Assembly (NCBI GenBank): GCA_018657645.1
Contig: JABHWT010000279.1
Coordinates: 1-35,138 of the forward strand
Direction of reading: 5' to 3'
Length of the DNA stretch: 35,138 bases
Source of the DNA: Halieaceae bacterium
GTDB taxonomy: Bacteria; Pseudomonadota; Gammaproteobacteria; Pseudomonadales; Halieaceae
The first letter of the stretch is position 1. Each line of letters opens with the position of its first letter. The notes below the pieces were generated by a model, which worked only from the letters and a program-made list of their open reading frames with translations, was not told the origin of the DNA and did no database searches. This document shows, piece after piece, positions 19,191 through 27,749 of this stretch. The translations under genes and the position numbers were made by a program.

Positions 19191-19928
19191 ATGAACACAG
19201 TACTGGAGCAGGTCTTCCAGCGCAGCGATACCTGGCGTGGTCGCCACAGCCACTTCCAGGGCGGCACCCGCCCGGCCAACGGTGACAGCCATGACATAGA
19301 GGGGCTGGACACTGGTTACGAGACATTGAATGCAGCGTTGTATTTGCAGGGCTGGCCACTGGGCAATACCATCGAATTACTGAGCGATGGTTGTGGACTA
19401 GGCGCCATGGGCCTGTTTCTGCCCGCCATGGAGACACTGAGTATACAGGGCAGATGGCAGGCTTTTATCGCCCCACCCTATACGCCTTATGCACCACTTC
19501 TGGCTGCGCGGGGCATCGACACCCGGCAGATACTGCTCATCCACCCCCGGAACCGGGAGGATTTACTGTGGAGCACCGAGCAAGCGCTGCGCAGCACCAC
19601 CTGCAGCGCCGTGTTTAGTTGGCTGGGGAACACGGCATACCGCTACAGTGAATTACGAAAATTACAATTGGCCGCTGACGGAGGCGATGCCCTGGCAGTG
19701 CTGTTTCGCTCCAGCCAGGCAAGCAAGAATCATGCACCGGCCAGCCTGCGCCTGCAGATGCAGGAATACCGCAAAATCCATATTCTCAAGCAACGCGGCG
19801 GCAACCAGCACATCGATGTATGCTTGCCCCCTGCACAAGACATACCAAACCAGCCGCAACTATGGGAACTGCCCGCCTACCCGGGCAGCAGTCAACAGCA
19901 CAGCACAACTGGCATGGCACCTGCCTAA
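19191..19928 (+). CDS. imuA: Translesion synthesis-associated protein ImuA
   Basis: RecA/SulA-like accessory protein of SOS-induced mutagenesis. The ORF track starts at a TTG (19173), but the ATG at 19191 (MNTVLEQVFQ) fits better; the product is 245 residues. Family-like features: an N-terminal helix, LQGWPLGNTIELLSDGCGLGAMGLFLPAM in place of a normal Walker A, and a variable, proline-rich C-terminus. In other bacteria ImuA works with ImuB and DnaE2 and contacts RecA. Here imuB lies about 6 kb downstream. The 3' end overlaps the convergent DUF885 gene by 4 bases. Confidence 0.87.
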   Translation: MNTVLEQVFQRSDTWRGRHSHFQGGTRPANGDSHDIEGLDTGYETLNAALYLQGWPLGNTIELLSDGCGLGAMGLFLPAMETLSIQGRWQAFIAPPYTPYAPLLAARGIDTRQILLIHPRNREDLLWSTEQALRSTTCSAVFSWLGNTAYRYSELRKLQLAADGGDALAVLFRSSQASKNHAPASLRLQMQEYRKIHILKQRGGNQHIDVCLPPAQDIPNQPQLWELPAYPGSSQQHSTTGMAPA

Positions 19929-21808
19929 TTAGTACCCTCTTCAGGTGTGGCAGCGGCTGCAATCATTGCATTCACTTTTTGCTCCAGGATAGACAGGGGT
20001 ACCGGGCCATCTTTCAGCACAACATCGTGGAACTGACGAATATCAAACTGTTCATCCAGCGCTTCGCGGGCCTTTGCTCGAAGCTCAATAATTTTCAACT
20101 TGCCAATTAAATAGGCTGTCGCCTGTCCGGGCATGGCAATATAGCGCTCAATGGCTTTGGTGGAATCACCTACCGAGTTGGGCGTATTGGCAAGCAGATA
20201 ATCAATCGCCTGTTCCCGTGTCCAGCGCTTGCTGTGAATCCCGGTATCGACCACCAGGCGACAGGCGCGCCATAGTTCCATGGCGAGGCGGCCGAAATCT
20301 GAATAGGGGTCTTGATAAAACCCCATCTCCTTAGGCAGTTGCTCGGAGTATAAACCCCAGCCCTCGGAGTAGGCTGTGAAACTGGCAAATCTCTGAAATT
20401 CCGGAATACTCTTTAGTTCTGCGGAGATAGCACGCTGCATATGATGTCCGGGTAGACCCTCGTGGTAGGCCAGGGCCGCCATCTGGTAGTTCGGCATATC
20501 CGCCATGTTATACAGGTTTGCATAGTAAATACCTGGGCGTGAGCCATCCGGGGGCGGCCCCTGATAAAATGCCTTACCGGCGGATCGCTCGCGAAAGGCC
20601 TCAACCCGTTTCACGGTAAGCTCAGACTTAGGTAGCAGGCCAAACATTTCGGGCAGGCGAGTGCGCATTTCATCGATCAAGCGCCTGGCCTCGGCCAGGT
20701 ATGCATCGCGCCCTGCATCAGTGCTGGGATAATAAAACTGTGCATCCTCGCGCATGAACACAAAAAACTCGTTCAAGCTGCCCTCATAACCCACTGCTCC
20801 CATGATGGCGTTCATCTGGCCATGAATACGCGCGACTTCGGCAAGGCCGATAGTGTGGATTTCATCGGCGGAGAGATCGGTAGTGGTAAACCATCGCAAG
20901 CGCTCGGCATAGAAGGCCTCACCATCGTCAAACTTCCAGACGCCATCGGCATCCGGGGCAATCGCCGCCTGCTGCTCCAGGGCCTCAATCAGACGCAAGT
21001 AGGCCGGCTTAACTACCTCGATCATAGCCCGTCGGGCATCGGACAGGAGTGATTTACGCTGCTCCTGATCGATTTCAAGTGCACCCACCTTGGATTGAAA
21101 GTCGCCCCACAGTGCGGAGTCTGCACCCTCTGCATCATAAGGGGCACCGCTGATGATATTTCTACAGGCTTTAATCATTTGCGGATACTGCCAGTCTGCC
21201 AGCAGAAAATTCTTGTCCTTGCGAATATGCAACTGCTTAATCACCTGATCAAACAACGACCCAACATTGTTCAGTCGACCGATGTAAGCCGTGGCGTCTG
21301 CGACATCTGATATCTGGTGAATATTGATCAGGCTACTGGCCACCGCAGTGTGGGGGCCCCTGAGCTGGTGAATAACGAATTTGTGATGACGAAATTCATC
21401 ACTGGCAATCTGGCGTTGCAAATCCAGATTGTATAAATCCCAGGACAGGCGCCCAGCTTCGTCGAGTACTTCACGATTAAATCGGGTCATTTGCTGCAAT
21501 CGCAAAAGATTGATTTTGCGCGTTTCCCGCTGATGGGACTCCGCCACCGAGTTCCATTGATCATTATTTGTCTTGATGCCACGGTAGCTGGCTGTATAGG
21601 GTGCGCGGGCCATATCCGCGGCATAGTTTCCGTCCAGAAAATCGCGAAATTCCGCTGCGGTGATTGCTGCGCCTATCGACGCTTGAGGAGCGCCAGAAGC
21701 AAAATCTGACCCCGAATCGGCCTTACTCTGCGGGCCCTCCCCGGAACAGCCAAGCAATGCCAGCATACTAATTCCAAGGGCTGGTATGAGCCTGAATAAT
21801 TTTGTCAA
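19925..21808 (-). CDS. DUF885 family lipoprotein, putative zinc metallopeptidase
   Basis: A 627-residue exported protein with lipobox LALLGC (Cys21) and a low-complexity linker before the main domain. The motif YHEGLPGHH (His449, Glu450, His455, His456) is the zinc-binding signature of the DUF885 family, taken to be peptidases. The start is a TTG at 21808 with GAGG upstream; no usable ATG gives a signal peptide. It probably sits in the outer membrane facing the periplasm. Convergent with imuA, overlapping by 4 bases. Confidence 0.88.
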   Translation of the reverse strand: MTKLFRLIPALGISMLALLGCSGEGPQSKADSGSDFASGAPQASIGAAITAAEFRDFLDGNYAADMARAPYTASYRGIKTNNDQWNSVAESHQRETRKINLLRLQQMTRFNREVLDEAGRLSWDLYNLDLQRQIASDEFRHHKFVIHQLRGPHTAVASSLINIHQISDVADATAYIGRLNNVGSLFDQVIKQLHIRKDKNFLLADWQYPQMIKACRNIISGAPYDAEGADSALWGDFQSKVGALEIDQEQRKSLLSDARRAMIEVVKPAYLRLIEALEQQAAIAPDADGVWKFDDGEAFYAERLRWFTTTDLSADEIHTIGLAEVARIHGQMNAIMGAVGYEGSLNEFFVFMREDAQFYYPSTDAGRDAYLAEARRLIDEMRTRLPEMFGLLPKSELTVKRVEAFRERSAGKAFYQGPPPDGSRPGIYYANLYNMADMPNYQMAALAYHEGLPGHHMQRAISAELKSIPEFQRFASFTAYSEGWGLYSEQLPKEMGFYQDPYSDFGRLAMELWRACRLVVDTGIHSKRWTREQAIDYLLANTPNSVGDSTKAIERYIAMPGQATAYLIGKLKIIELRAKAREALDEQFDIRQFHDVVLKDGPVPLSILEQKVNAMIAAAATPEEGTN

Positions 21809-21999
21809 AATCCTGCCCTCTTCATTTGTCGAATACGCTTTGTCGCACCATCGCGGCGCGAGACAACATTGCCAATAGTGGCCCTAGATTGCCACCGTAG
21901 TTGCGGTGTTACCAGTTTTCCAGAGACCCACCTTCGAAGCGGTGCCTTGCTGCTAACTGTTTGTGGACTTACGCCCTTATTTATCGACTGGCTGGAGTA

Positions 22000-22746
22000 C
22001 TAAGGCCGCATGAACTGACCACCATCGACATTCAGAATATGACCAGTAATCCAGCTGGCTTCATCCGACAGAAGAAACAGTGCCGCATGAGCCATATCCT
22101 CGGGTTGACCCAGGCGCCCAATCGGCATGCTTTTAATCATTTCCCTGGCATAATCACCCGCATTTCTTTCCAGTGCAGGCGTATCAGTCGGTCCCGGAGC
22201 AATAGCATTAATGCGAATTTTGCGCCAACCTAACTCGTTAGCCAGAGATTGAGTGAGGCCATTAACCGCCAGTTTTGCCACACCGTAGAAACCGGTACTC
22301 ATCCAGGCCGCCGTCGACGACTGATTGATAATGGACCCGCCGCCACCTGCCGTCATATGCTCCACCACAGCTCGCGTCATGATCAGACAGCCATGAACGT
22401 TGACATGCATGAACCTCTCCAGATAATCCAAATCCACGTCCAGATAACCTTCAATTTTCATATCGCCGAAAATCGCCGCATTGTTTATCAGGTAGTCGAT
22501 GCCGCCATAGGCTTCCATCGTGGCATCGGCACAGGCCCTGGCAGACACCTCATTGCCAACATCGGTTTTTACAAACAGTGCCACGCCGCCATCCTCGTTG
22601 ATCTTGGCGGCGACACGGCTACCACCGGCCTCGTTGAGTTCAGCGATGACAACGTTCATTCCACGCCCGGCACATGCCTTTGCATAACCTTCTCCAATAC
22701 CACCCCCAGCGCCTGTAATAATGATTGTCTTGCCCGAAAAATCCAT
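22000..22746 (-). CDS. SDR family oxidoreductase
   Basis: Classical short-chain dehydrogenase, 248 residues from the ATG at 22746; the track's TTG two codons earlier is less likely, as GAGGA is placed well for the ATG. Visible: GAGGGIGEG cofactor motif, INNAAIFG, catalytic serine in NQSSTAAW, FYGVAK with Tyr154/Lys158, and the C-terminal DEASWITGHILNVDGG. Third gene in a minus-strand group with an aldehyde dehydrogenase and a 3-hydroxyisobutyrate-dehydrogenase-like gene, suggesting a catabolic route passing alcohol to aldehyde to acid. Substrate unknown. Confidence 0.92.
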   Translation of the reverse strand: MDFSGKTIIITGAGGGIGEGYAKACAGRGMNVVIAELNEAGGSRVAAKINEDGGVALFVKTDVGNEVSARACADATMEAYGGIDYLINNAAIFGDMKIEGYLDVDLDYLERFMHVNVHGCLIMTRAVVEHMTAGGGGSIINQSSTAAWMSTGFYGVAKLAVNGLTQSLANELGWRKIRINAIAPGPTDTPALERNAGDYAREMIKSMPIGRLGQPEDMAHAALFLLSDEASWITGHILNVDGGQFMRP

Positions 22747-22840
22747 CGTCAAATCCTCGTCGTCCTGTTGTTAGAATCCTGAATATCACCAGGGCACCTC
22801 TGAACAATGGCAATCGTGCTCAGCGGAGCCCTAGTAATCA

Positions 22841-24307
22841 TCACCCCACACCAATTGCAATAGTTCGGGTTTCCAGGTATTCCTCAATGCCTTCTCGGCC
22901 CATTTCCCTGCCAATGCCACTTTGCTTGTAGCCGCCAAACGGGGCATCTGCAGAGTAGAAATTGCCACCATTTACATTGATAGTGCCAGTTCTGATCCTG
23001 CGCGCAACACCCAGTGCTCGCGCTTCGCTGGACGACCAGACACCACCGGACAGACCGTAGATAGAATCGTTGGCTATACGTATTGCATCGGCCTCATCGT
23101 CATAGGCGATCACTGCCAGCACTGGTCCAAATATTTCTTCGCGGGCAATCGTCATGGCATTGTCTACATCGACAAATACGGTGGGTTCTACGTAGTAGCC
23201 TGTGGACAAGTGCGCGGGGATCCCGCCTCCCAGTAAAAGGCGCGCACCCTCCTCCACACCTTGTGCAATATAGGCCAGCACCCGATCCCGTTGGCGCCTA
23301 TTAATCAACGGCCCCATGATCTGGCTATCGGAGGATGGATCTCCGTATTCGATATAGCCAAAGTAGGTTTTCAACAAATCCTCCACCTCTGACTGCCTGG
23401 CCCGGGGGATTAGCAGTCGCGTGTTTATCGCACAACCCTGGCCAGCGTGGAAACAAACGGCCAGACAGCTCAATAAACTCTGCTCCAGATCGGCATCGTC
23501 CAGAATAATATTTGCCGATTTTCCACCCAACTCGAGGAATACTTTTTTCACGGTTTGTGCTGCACAAGCCATGATCTGCTTACCCACTCCGGTCGAACCG
23601 GTAAAGGAGATCATATCGACACGCGGGTCCGTCACCAATTGATCGCCCACTTCCACTGGATCACTTGCAGTAATCACATTAAACACACCGTCTGGAATGT
23701 CTGTGTAATCCCTGACGATTCGCCCCAACAGAGTCGCTGACCATGGGGTGTCCGGTGCAGCCTTCAGTATTACCGTGCAGCCGGCAGCAAGAGCCGGAAC
23801 ACATTTAGCCAGGTTGATTTGCAGTGGCACATTCCAAGGGGTAATACAGCCCACCACGCCGATAGCCTCCCTCTCCACCAATCGCCGGGTCTTTTGCCCC
23901 ATGGGCACTGCAATCCCAATATCGCGACTCCACTCAAGGGCAGACAGCGTCTGCAATACATGCTCGATGAACGAGATTGGCATATCGCATTGCGGACCCA
24001 TCATGCCGCAAATTCCCATTGGTGCACCGGTCTCCGCCGCTATTTGTTCACGCAGGTCATTCTGCTCCTTAACCAGTCCATCCCTGAGCTGCTCTAAACA
24101 GCGCAAGCGAAGAGCATGATTGGTGAACCAGTCAGTGGTATCAAAAGCACGACGAGCGGCACTAATTGCCCGCTCCATGTCGATGAGACCCGCATCGGCC
24201 ACCTCACCCATAATCTGTTCGGTTGCCGGATTACTATTGGGATAGGTTTTACCCGAAGCGGCCTCGACCAGGTCACCGTCGATAAAGAGCTTTGTCTCAG
24301 GGTTCAT
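22841..24307 (-). CDS. Aldehyde dehydrogenase family protein
   Basis: NAD(P)-dependent aldehyde oxidation to carboxylic acid. The 488-residue protein has the cofactor motif FTGSTGVGK, catalytic base Glu259 in LELGGKSAN, catalytic Cys292 in GQGCAINTR, and the C-terminal PFGGYKQSGIGREMG. All are standard for the family. It starts 11 bases after the preceding oxidoreductase gene on the same strand, so the pair is probably co-transcribed; 94 bases then separate it from the SDR gene. Confidence 0.94.
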   Translation of the reverse strand: MNPETKLFIDGDLVEAASGKTYPNSNPATEQIMGEVADAGLIDMERAISAARRAFDTTDWFTNHALRLRCLEQLRDGLVKEQNDLREQIAAETGAPMGICGMMGPQCDMPISFIEHVLQTLSALEWSRDIGIAVPMGQKTRRLVEREAIGVVGCITPWNVPLQINLAKCVPALAAGCTVILKAAPDTPWSATLLGRIVRDYTDIPDGVFNVITASDPVEVGDQLVTDPRVDMISFTGSTGVGKQIMACAAQTVKKVFLELGGKSANIILDDADLEQSLLSCLAVCFHAGQGCAINTRLLIPRARQSEVEDLLKTYFGYIEYGDPSSDSQIMGPLINRRQRDRVLAYIAQGVEEGARLLLGGGIPAHLSTGYYVEPTVFVDVDNAMTIAREEIFGPVLAVIAYDDEADAIRIANDSIYGLSGGVWSSSEARALGVARRIRTGTINVNGGNFYSADAPFGGYKQSGIGREMGREGIEEYLETRTIAIGVG

Positions 24308-24318
24308 TTCTCGGCTTC

Positions 24319-25176
24319 CTATGCCTTATTAAGAAACAGTGCAAGCACAGACTTGCGCAGGTTTTCAGTTGATGGCAAATCCACGCCCAGTTCCCCGGCG
24401 CTGGTCAGTGCGCAATCCAGATCCTTTTCACCCAGTCGCCCAAAGGGGCCGAAAATTTCATCCATCTGCGCCTCGGTACATGTCCTGGCCAGGGCGTTTC
24501 GGTTGCCGATAAACTGGTGCATAGACTCGTTAACCACGCCGTTTGATTTACCCACCTCGCGCAGCGTATCTGCCGACAAGCCCACCGCCTCAGCCAACCT
24601 TGTGGCTTCTGACATAGCCATAAACTCCGCATAGGTAATCAGGTTATTACACAGTTTTAACACAATGCCGGTACCCAACTCTCCGGCGTGAATGATTGTG
24701 GCGGCAGAGGTTTCAAACACTGGCGAAACCCTGGCGAGGGTTTCAATATCCCCGCCCACCATATAGCACAGGGTACCGGCCTCCGCGCCCTGGGCACCAC
24801 CGGTAACCGGCGCGTCGATTAGTTGCAACCCCGCCGCGTCGGCGTCGGCGGCCCATTTTATAAGTGCGGCATGCGTGACGGTACTGTGGATGGCAATCAC
24901 CGCGCCGGGCGCAGCGTTGGGCAGTATCCCCTGCGCACCATAGAGCACGCTCTCCACCTGGGCATCATCCCGAACACAAACACCAATATGGCTGCATGCC
25001 CGTGCCACTTGTGCTGGGGAAGTGCAACCGAGTGCGCCCAGGGCGACCAGTTCGTCCACAGACGATGGGACAATATCGTAAACATAGGTCTGGAATGCAT
25101 CACATAACAGGCGTTTGGCTGCGGGTTTGCCTATATTTCCCAGCCCGATGTAGCCCACCTTGAGCCTGTTACTCAT
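24319..25176 (-). CDS. 3-hydroxyisobutyrate dehydrogenase-like NAD(P)-dependent oxidoreductase
   Basis: Beta-hydroxyacid dehydrogenase family, 285 residues from the ATG at 25176 (GGAG upstream); the track's TTG start is seven codons longer and less likely. Visible: N-terminal GYIGLGNIGKP nucleotide motif, substrate motif DAPVTGGAQGAEAGTL, catalytic Lys174 in IVLKLCNNL, and the C-terminal EKDLDCALTSAGELGVDLP. The exact acid substrate is unknown. First gene of the minus-strand dehydrogenase group. Confidence 0.92.
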   Translation of the reverse strand: MSNRLKVGYIGLGNIGKPAAKRLLCDAFQTYVYDIVPSSVDELVALGALGCTSPAQVARACSHIGVCVRDDAQVESVLYGAQGILPNAAPGAVIAIHSTVTHAALIKWAADADAAGLQLIDAPVTGGAQGAEAGTLCYMVGGDIETLARVSPVFETSAATIIHAGELGTGIVLKLCNNLITYAEFMAMSEATRLAEAVGLSADTLREVGKSNGVVNESMHQFIGNRNALARTCTEAQMDEIFGPFGRLGEKDLDCALTSAGELGVDLPSTENLRKSVLALFLNKA

Positions 25177-25347
25177 ATTTTTATCTCCGGTACTCAAAAC
25201 AGTGCCAACCAGTCTACGCGCTGGCCTGCTATTATGTCACCAGGACCCAGTACAGGCAAAATCCGGAAGGGATGGCGCCGGGTTGTAAAGGCACTACGGC
25301 AACAGGATGCCCGTTCGCGCACTCGAATATTAATAGGGAGCTATTAC

Positions 25348-25716
25348 ATGAACGATAAGGAACGAAGAGAACTCGGCGAAAAAGTCATAGAGGATGTCTA
25401 TGCAGGGGATGTTGTCGTTCCACCGGAGGGCTTCGCCTTCACCGACATCATGCTCAAGCAGCTGTTCGCCGAATTATGGACCCGCGAGACCCTGTCCATG
25501 CGCGACAAGCGCATTCTGCTGCTCGGTATTATCGCCGAGAAAGGCGAACCCATGACTTTCAAGCTTCAAATTAAGGCCGCACTGAAGCGCGGGGAAATGA
25601 ACGTCGCTGAAGCGCGCGAACTCCTACTTTTTATAGCTCAATACGCCGGTTATCCCAGAGCTGCCTCCATGCTTGCCCCAATGGAGGAGGCGATCGTGGA
25701 GTTCGAAAAAGAGTAG
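25348..25716 (+). CDS. Carboxymuconolactone decarboxylase family protein
   Basis: A 122-residue protein, started at the ATG at 25348 because AGGGAG lies just before it; the track's start 38 codons earlier lacks support. The pattern RELGEKVIEDVYAG, LFAELWTRETLSMRDKRILLLGIIA and LLLFIAQYAGYPRAASML matches the all-helical CMD/AhpD-like family (PF02627). I see no CxxC redox pair, so it is the decarboxylase-type and not the AhpD peroxidase type. It is divergent from the dehydrogenase group, with 171 bases of shared intergenic DNA, and may belong to the same pathway. Confidence 0.85.
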   Translation: MNDKERRELGEKVIEDVYAGDVVVPPEGFAFTDIMLKQLFAELWTRETLSMRDKRILLLGIIAEKGEPMTFKLQIKAALKRGEMNVAEARELLLFIAQYAGYPRAASMLAPMEEAIVEFEKE

Positions 25717-25774
25717 TTAAGACATCCCTGATTAATTCTGGCACGGGTAGACAGGGCACTCAATTTACCTGATA

Positions 25775-25790
25775 CTGTATATATGTACAG
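25775..25790. promoter_or_regulatory. LexA-binding site (SOS box) of imuB
   Basis: CTGTATATATGTACAG fits CTGT-N8-ACAG exactly. The palindrome extends to TACTGTA/TACAGTA, and GATA precedes it as at the imuA box. It ends 66 bases before the imuB start. Confidence 0.92.
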
Positions 25791-25817
25791 TATTGCTCAA
25801 TCTATCATGGGGATATT

Positions 25818-25852
25818 GCCCCCCCTCGACATTGCCCGCATGTCCGGGGGGC
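25818..25852 (+). promoter_or_regulatory. Strong hairpin covering the imuB ribosome binding site
   Basis: GCCCCCC (25818-25824) pairs with GGGGGGC (25846-25852), and the inner GACAT (25828-25832) pairs with ATGTC (25840-25844), leaving a 3x1 internal loop and a 7-base loop: 12 pairs in total. The six-G run, 5 bases before the GTG start, is the only Shine-Dalgarno candidate and is fully inside the stem. No U-tract follows, so a simple terminator is less likely. Confidence 0.7.
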
Positions 25853-25856
25853 TTTC

Positions 25857-27284
25857 GTGAGCACGTGGCTGTGCTTACGCTTCGACCTGCTACCCCTGCA
25901 GTGCCTGAACCGCTCGGAAGATAAGCCCGTGGTGGTATTGGCAGGAGCACGCGTGGTGCGCTCTAACGATTGCGCCACCGCTCTGGGTATCAAAGAGGGC
26001 ATGAGTTCAGCTACAGTACGCGCCCTGACAGATTCTGGCTCCACTGTACTATTGGAGCGAAACACCGATACCGAGCGCCGCTGCTTGCAACAGCTATGCT
26101 GCTGGGCCTACACCATTACCCCCACTCTTTACACCTACCGGGAGGATTGCCTGCTGCTTGAAATCGGTGGTTGCCTGAACCTGTTCAAGGGACTAGAAGC
26201 ACTGCTGGAAAAGGTCGCCAGCGGCATCCGTAGTCGCAGTTACCGGGTACAGTACGGGCTGGCAGCTACGCCCAAGGCCGCCTGGTTGCTATCCTTCGCC
26301 GAGGGCAATACAGCAGTAGATTTTCAGCGAGATCTCTCGCGTCGCCTCGCCCCCCTACCCCTCACTCTGCTGGATGAATTCTCTCGTACTGTCGACTCAC
26401 TACACCGTGCCGGGCTCTATACGCTGGGGGACATTCTGTCACTGCCCACCTCCGCCCTGGGCCGTCGCTGCGGCAAAGACTTTACCCTCTTTCTGCAGCA
26501 GGTACTGGGCGTACGCGAAGATCTGCAGATTGATTATCAACCTCCGGAGGCATACAGCGACGACTACTGGTTTGGCTACGAGGTGAAAGCCAACGACGAG
26601 CTACTGCCGACAATGCAATTATTATTGCAGGCACTGTGCCAGTTTCTGCGCAATACCCAGCTACAAACACAGGAGATCGCCTGGCGACTCATCGGTATAG
26701 ATGGCAAGCTATGTGAGATTGTCGTGCGCAGCACCAGCAGCCACAGCACCTGGGAAAGCTGGTATCAGCTCACACGTATTCATCTTGACCAAATACGACT
26801 AACAGCCGGCGTGGAAGGTCTGACTCTGTCGTGTCACAGCTTGCGAGCGGGACAACTGGAAAGCATCGATTTATTCAGGCCCCATAGCGAGCGCGAACCC
26901 CTGGGTAGTCTACTGGACAGGTTGCGCAGCCGCCTGGGCTTGCAGGCTATAGAAAAAGTGGGGTGTCGAGACGAGCACCTGCCGGAGTTAGCGCTACACC
27001 TTGACAGTGATAATCCCGACCACGATCACAGCAAAGGCCTCGAGTGTGCACAGCGCCCCTTCTGGTTGATGCCCCAGCCCCAGACACTGAAACAACACGG
27101 TCGCCACCTGTACTGGAATGGTGTTCTATCGCTGGTATACGGCCCGGAGCGTATTGAAGATAACTGGTGGCTGGAGCCCGTTAGTCGCGATTATTACATT
27201 GCCAAATGCCGCAGTGGGCAACATTACTGGGTTTTCCGCGACCGATTGGCAAAGCACTGGTTTATTCACGGTGTGTTTGCCTGA
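25857..27284 (+). CDS. imuB: Translesion synthesis protein ImuB (inactive Y-family polymerase)
   Basis: Catalytically inactive Y-family polymerase homologue that links DnaE2 to the beta clamp. The 475-residue protein starts at GTG (MSTWLCLRFDLLPLQ). The two acidic catalytic motifs of active Y-family enzymes are degraded: LRF stands in place of the DxD motif, and EDCLLLEIGG in place of SxDEAFLD. QLESIDLF (333-340) looks like a beta-clamp-binding motif. The C-terminal third is the ImuB-type domain. Has its own LexA box. No dnaE2 follows; the next gene is on the other strand. Confidence 0.88.
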   Translation: MSTWLCLRFDLLPLQCLNRSEDKPVVVLAGARVVRSNDCATALGIKEGMSSATVRALTDSGSTVLLERNTDTERRCLQQLCCWAYTITPTLYTYREDCLLLEIGGCLNLFKGLEALLEKVASGIRSRSYRVQYGLAATPKAAWLLSFAEGNTAVDFQRDLSRRLAPLPLTLLDEFSRTVDSLHRAGLYTLGDILSLPTSALGRRCGKDFTLFLQQVLGVREDLQIDYQPPEAYSDDYWFGYEVKANDELLPTMQLLLQALCQFLRNTQLQTQEIAWRLIGIDGKLCEIVVRSTSSHSTWESWYQLTRIHLDQIRLTAGVEGLTLSCHSLRAGQLESIDLFRPHSEREPLGSLLDRLRSRLGLQAIEKVGCRDEHLPELALHLDSDNPDHDHSKGLECAQRPFWLMPQPQTLKQHGRHLYWNGVLSLVYGPERIEDNWWLEPVSRDYYIAKCRSGQHYWVFRDRLAKHWFIHGVFA

Positions 27285-27296
27285 CAAACTACTTTC

Positions 27297-27722
27297 TCAC
27301 TCTGCACTTTTTACAACAATGGTTCCCGCTAACTTATCGTGCCACCCCTGTTTACGCTTATCAATGCCCACCCAAATGATGCCAAGGAAAAAAGGTAGCA
27401 TGGATACGTAATAGCCAAGGTAGCGGCCAATCAGTTGCCCCGTGGAAGGTTTATCGCCAGTTGTAGCATCGACTATCTTCAGTTTCAACACCATCTTCCC
27501 AGGTGTTGCAGATTTGTATATCCAGAACAGAATGACCGCTATGGCCGGGAAAAAATAATTAAGCACAATGTCCCATAAACCATGGGCTCTGGCTTCTCCA
27601 ACCCAATATTCCTGGCCATATATCAAACTCATCACCGGGGAAACAATGACCAACAGCAGTACCGTATCGATTAGTGCCGCCCCGACTCGAACCCAAAAAC
27701 CTGCATAGTCCACATTATTCAT
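27297..27722 (-). CDS. RDD family membrane protein
   Basis: A 141-residue integral membrane protein with three hydrophobic segments (about 13-35, 52-70, 103-120). The N-terminal segment has the R-x-x-A-x-x-I-D pattern (RVGAALID) and the middle has TPGKMVLKLKIVD, both signatures of the RDD family, whose function is largely unknown (transport has been proposed). The ORF starts 27 bases after the heme A synthase stop on the same strand, so the two are probably co-transcribed. Confidence 0.88.
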   Translation of the reverse strand: MNNVDYAGFWVRVGAALIDTVLLLVIVSPVMSLIYGQEYWVGEARAHGLWDIVLNYFFPAIAVILFWIYKSATPGKMVLKLKIVDATTGDKPSTGQLIGRYLGYYVSMLPFFLGIIWVGIDKRKQGWHDKLAGTIVVKSAE

Positions 27723-27749
27723 CTTACGTCCCTACACTAGTGTACCTCG

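Noticed and set aside
25270-25290. Short stretch GGGTTGTAAAG resembling a 16S rRNA segment
   Set aside because: The match is only about 11 bases, with no flanking similarity.
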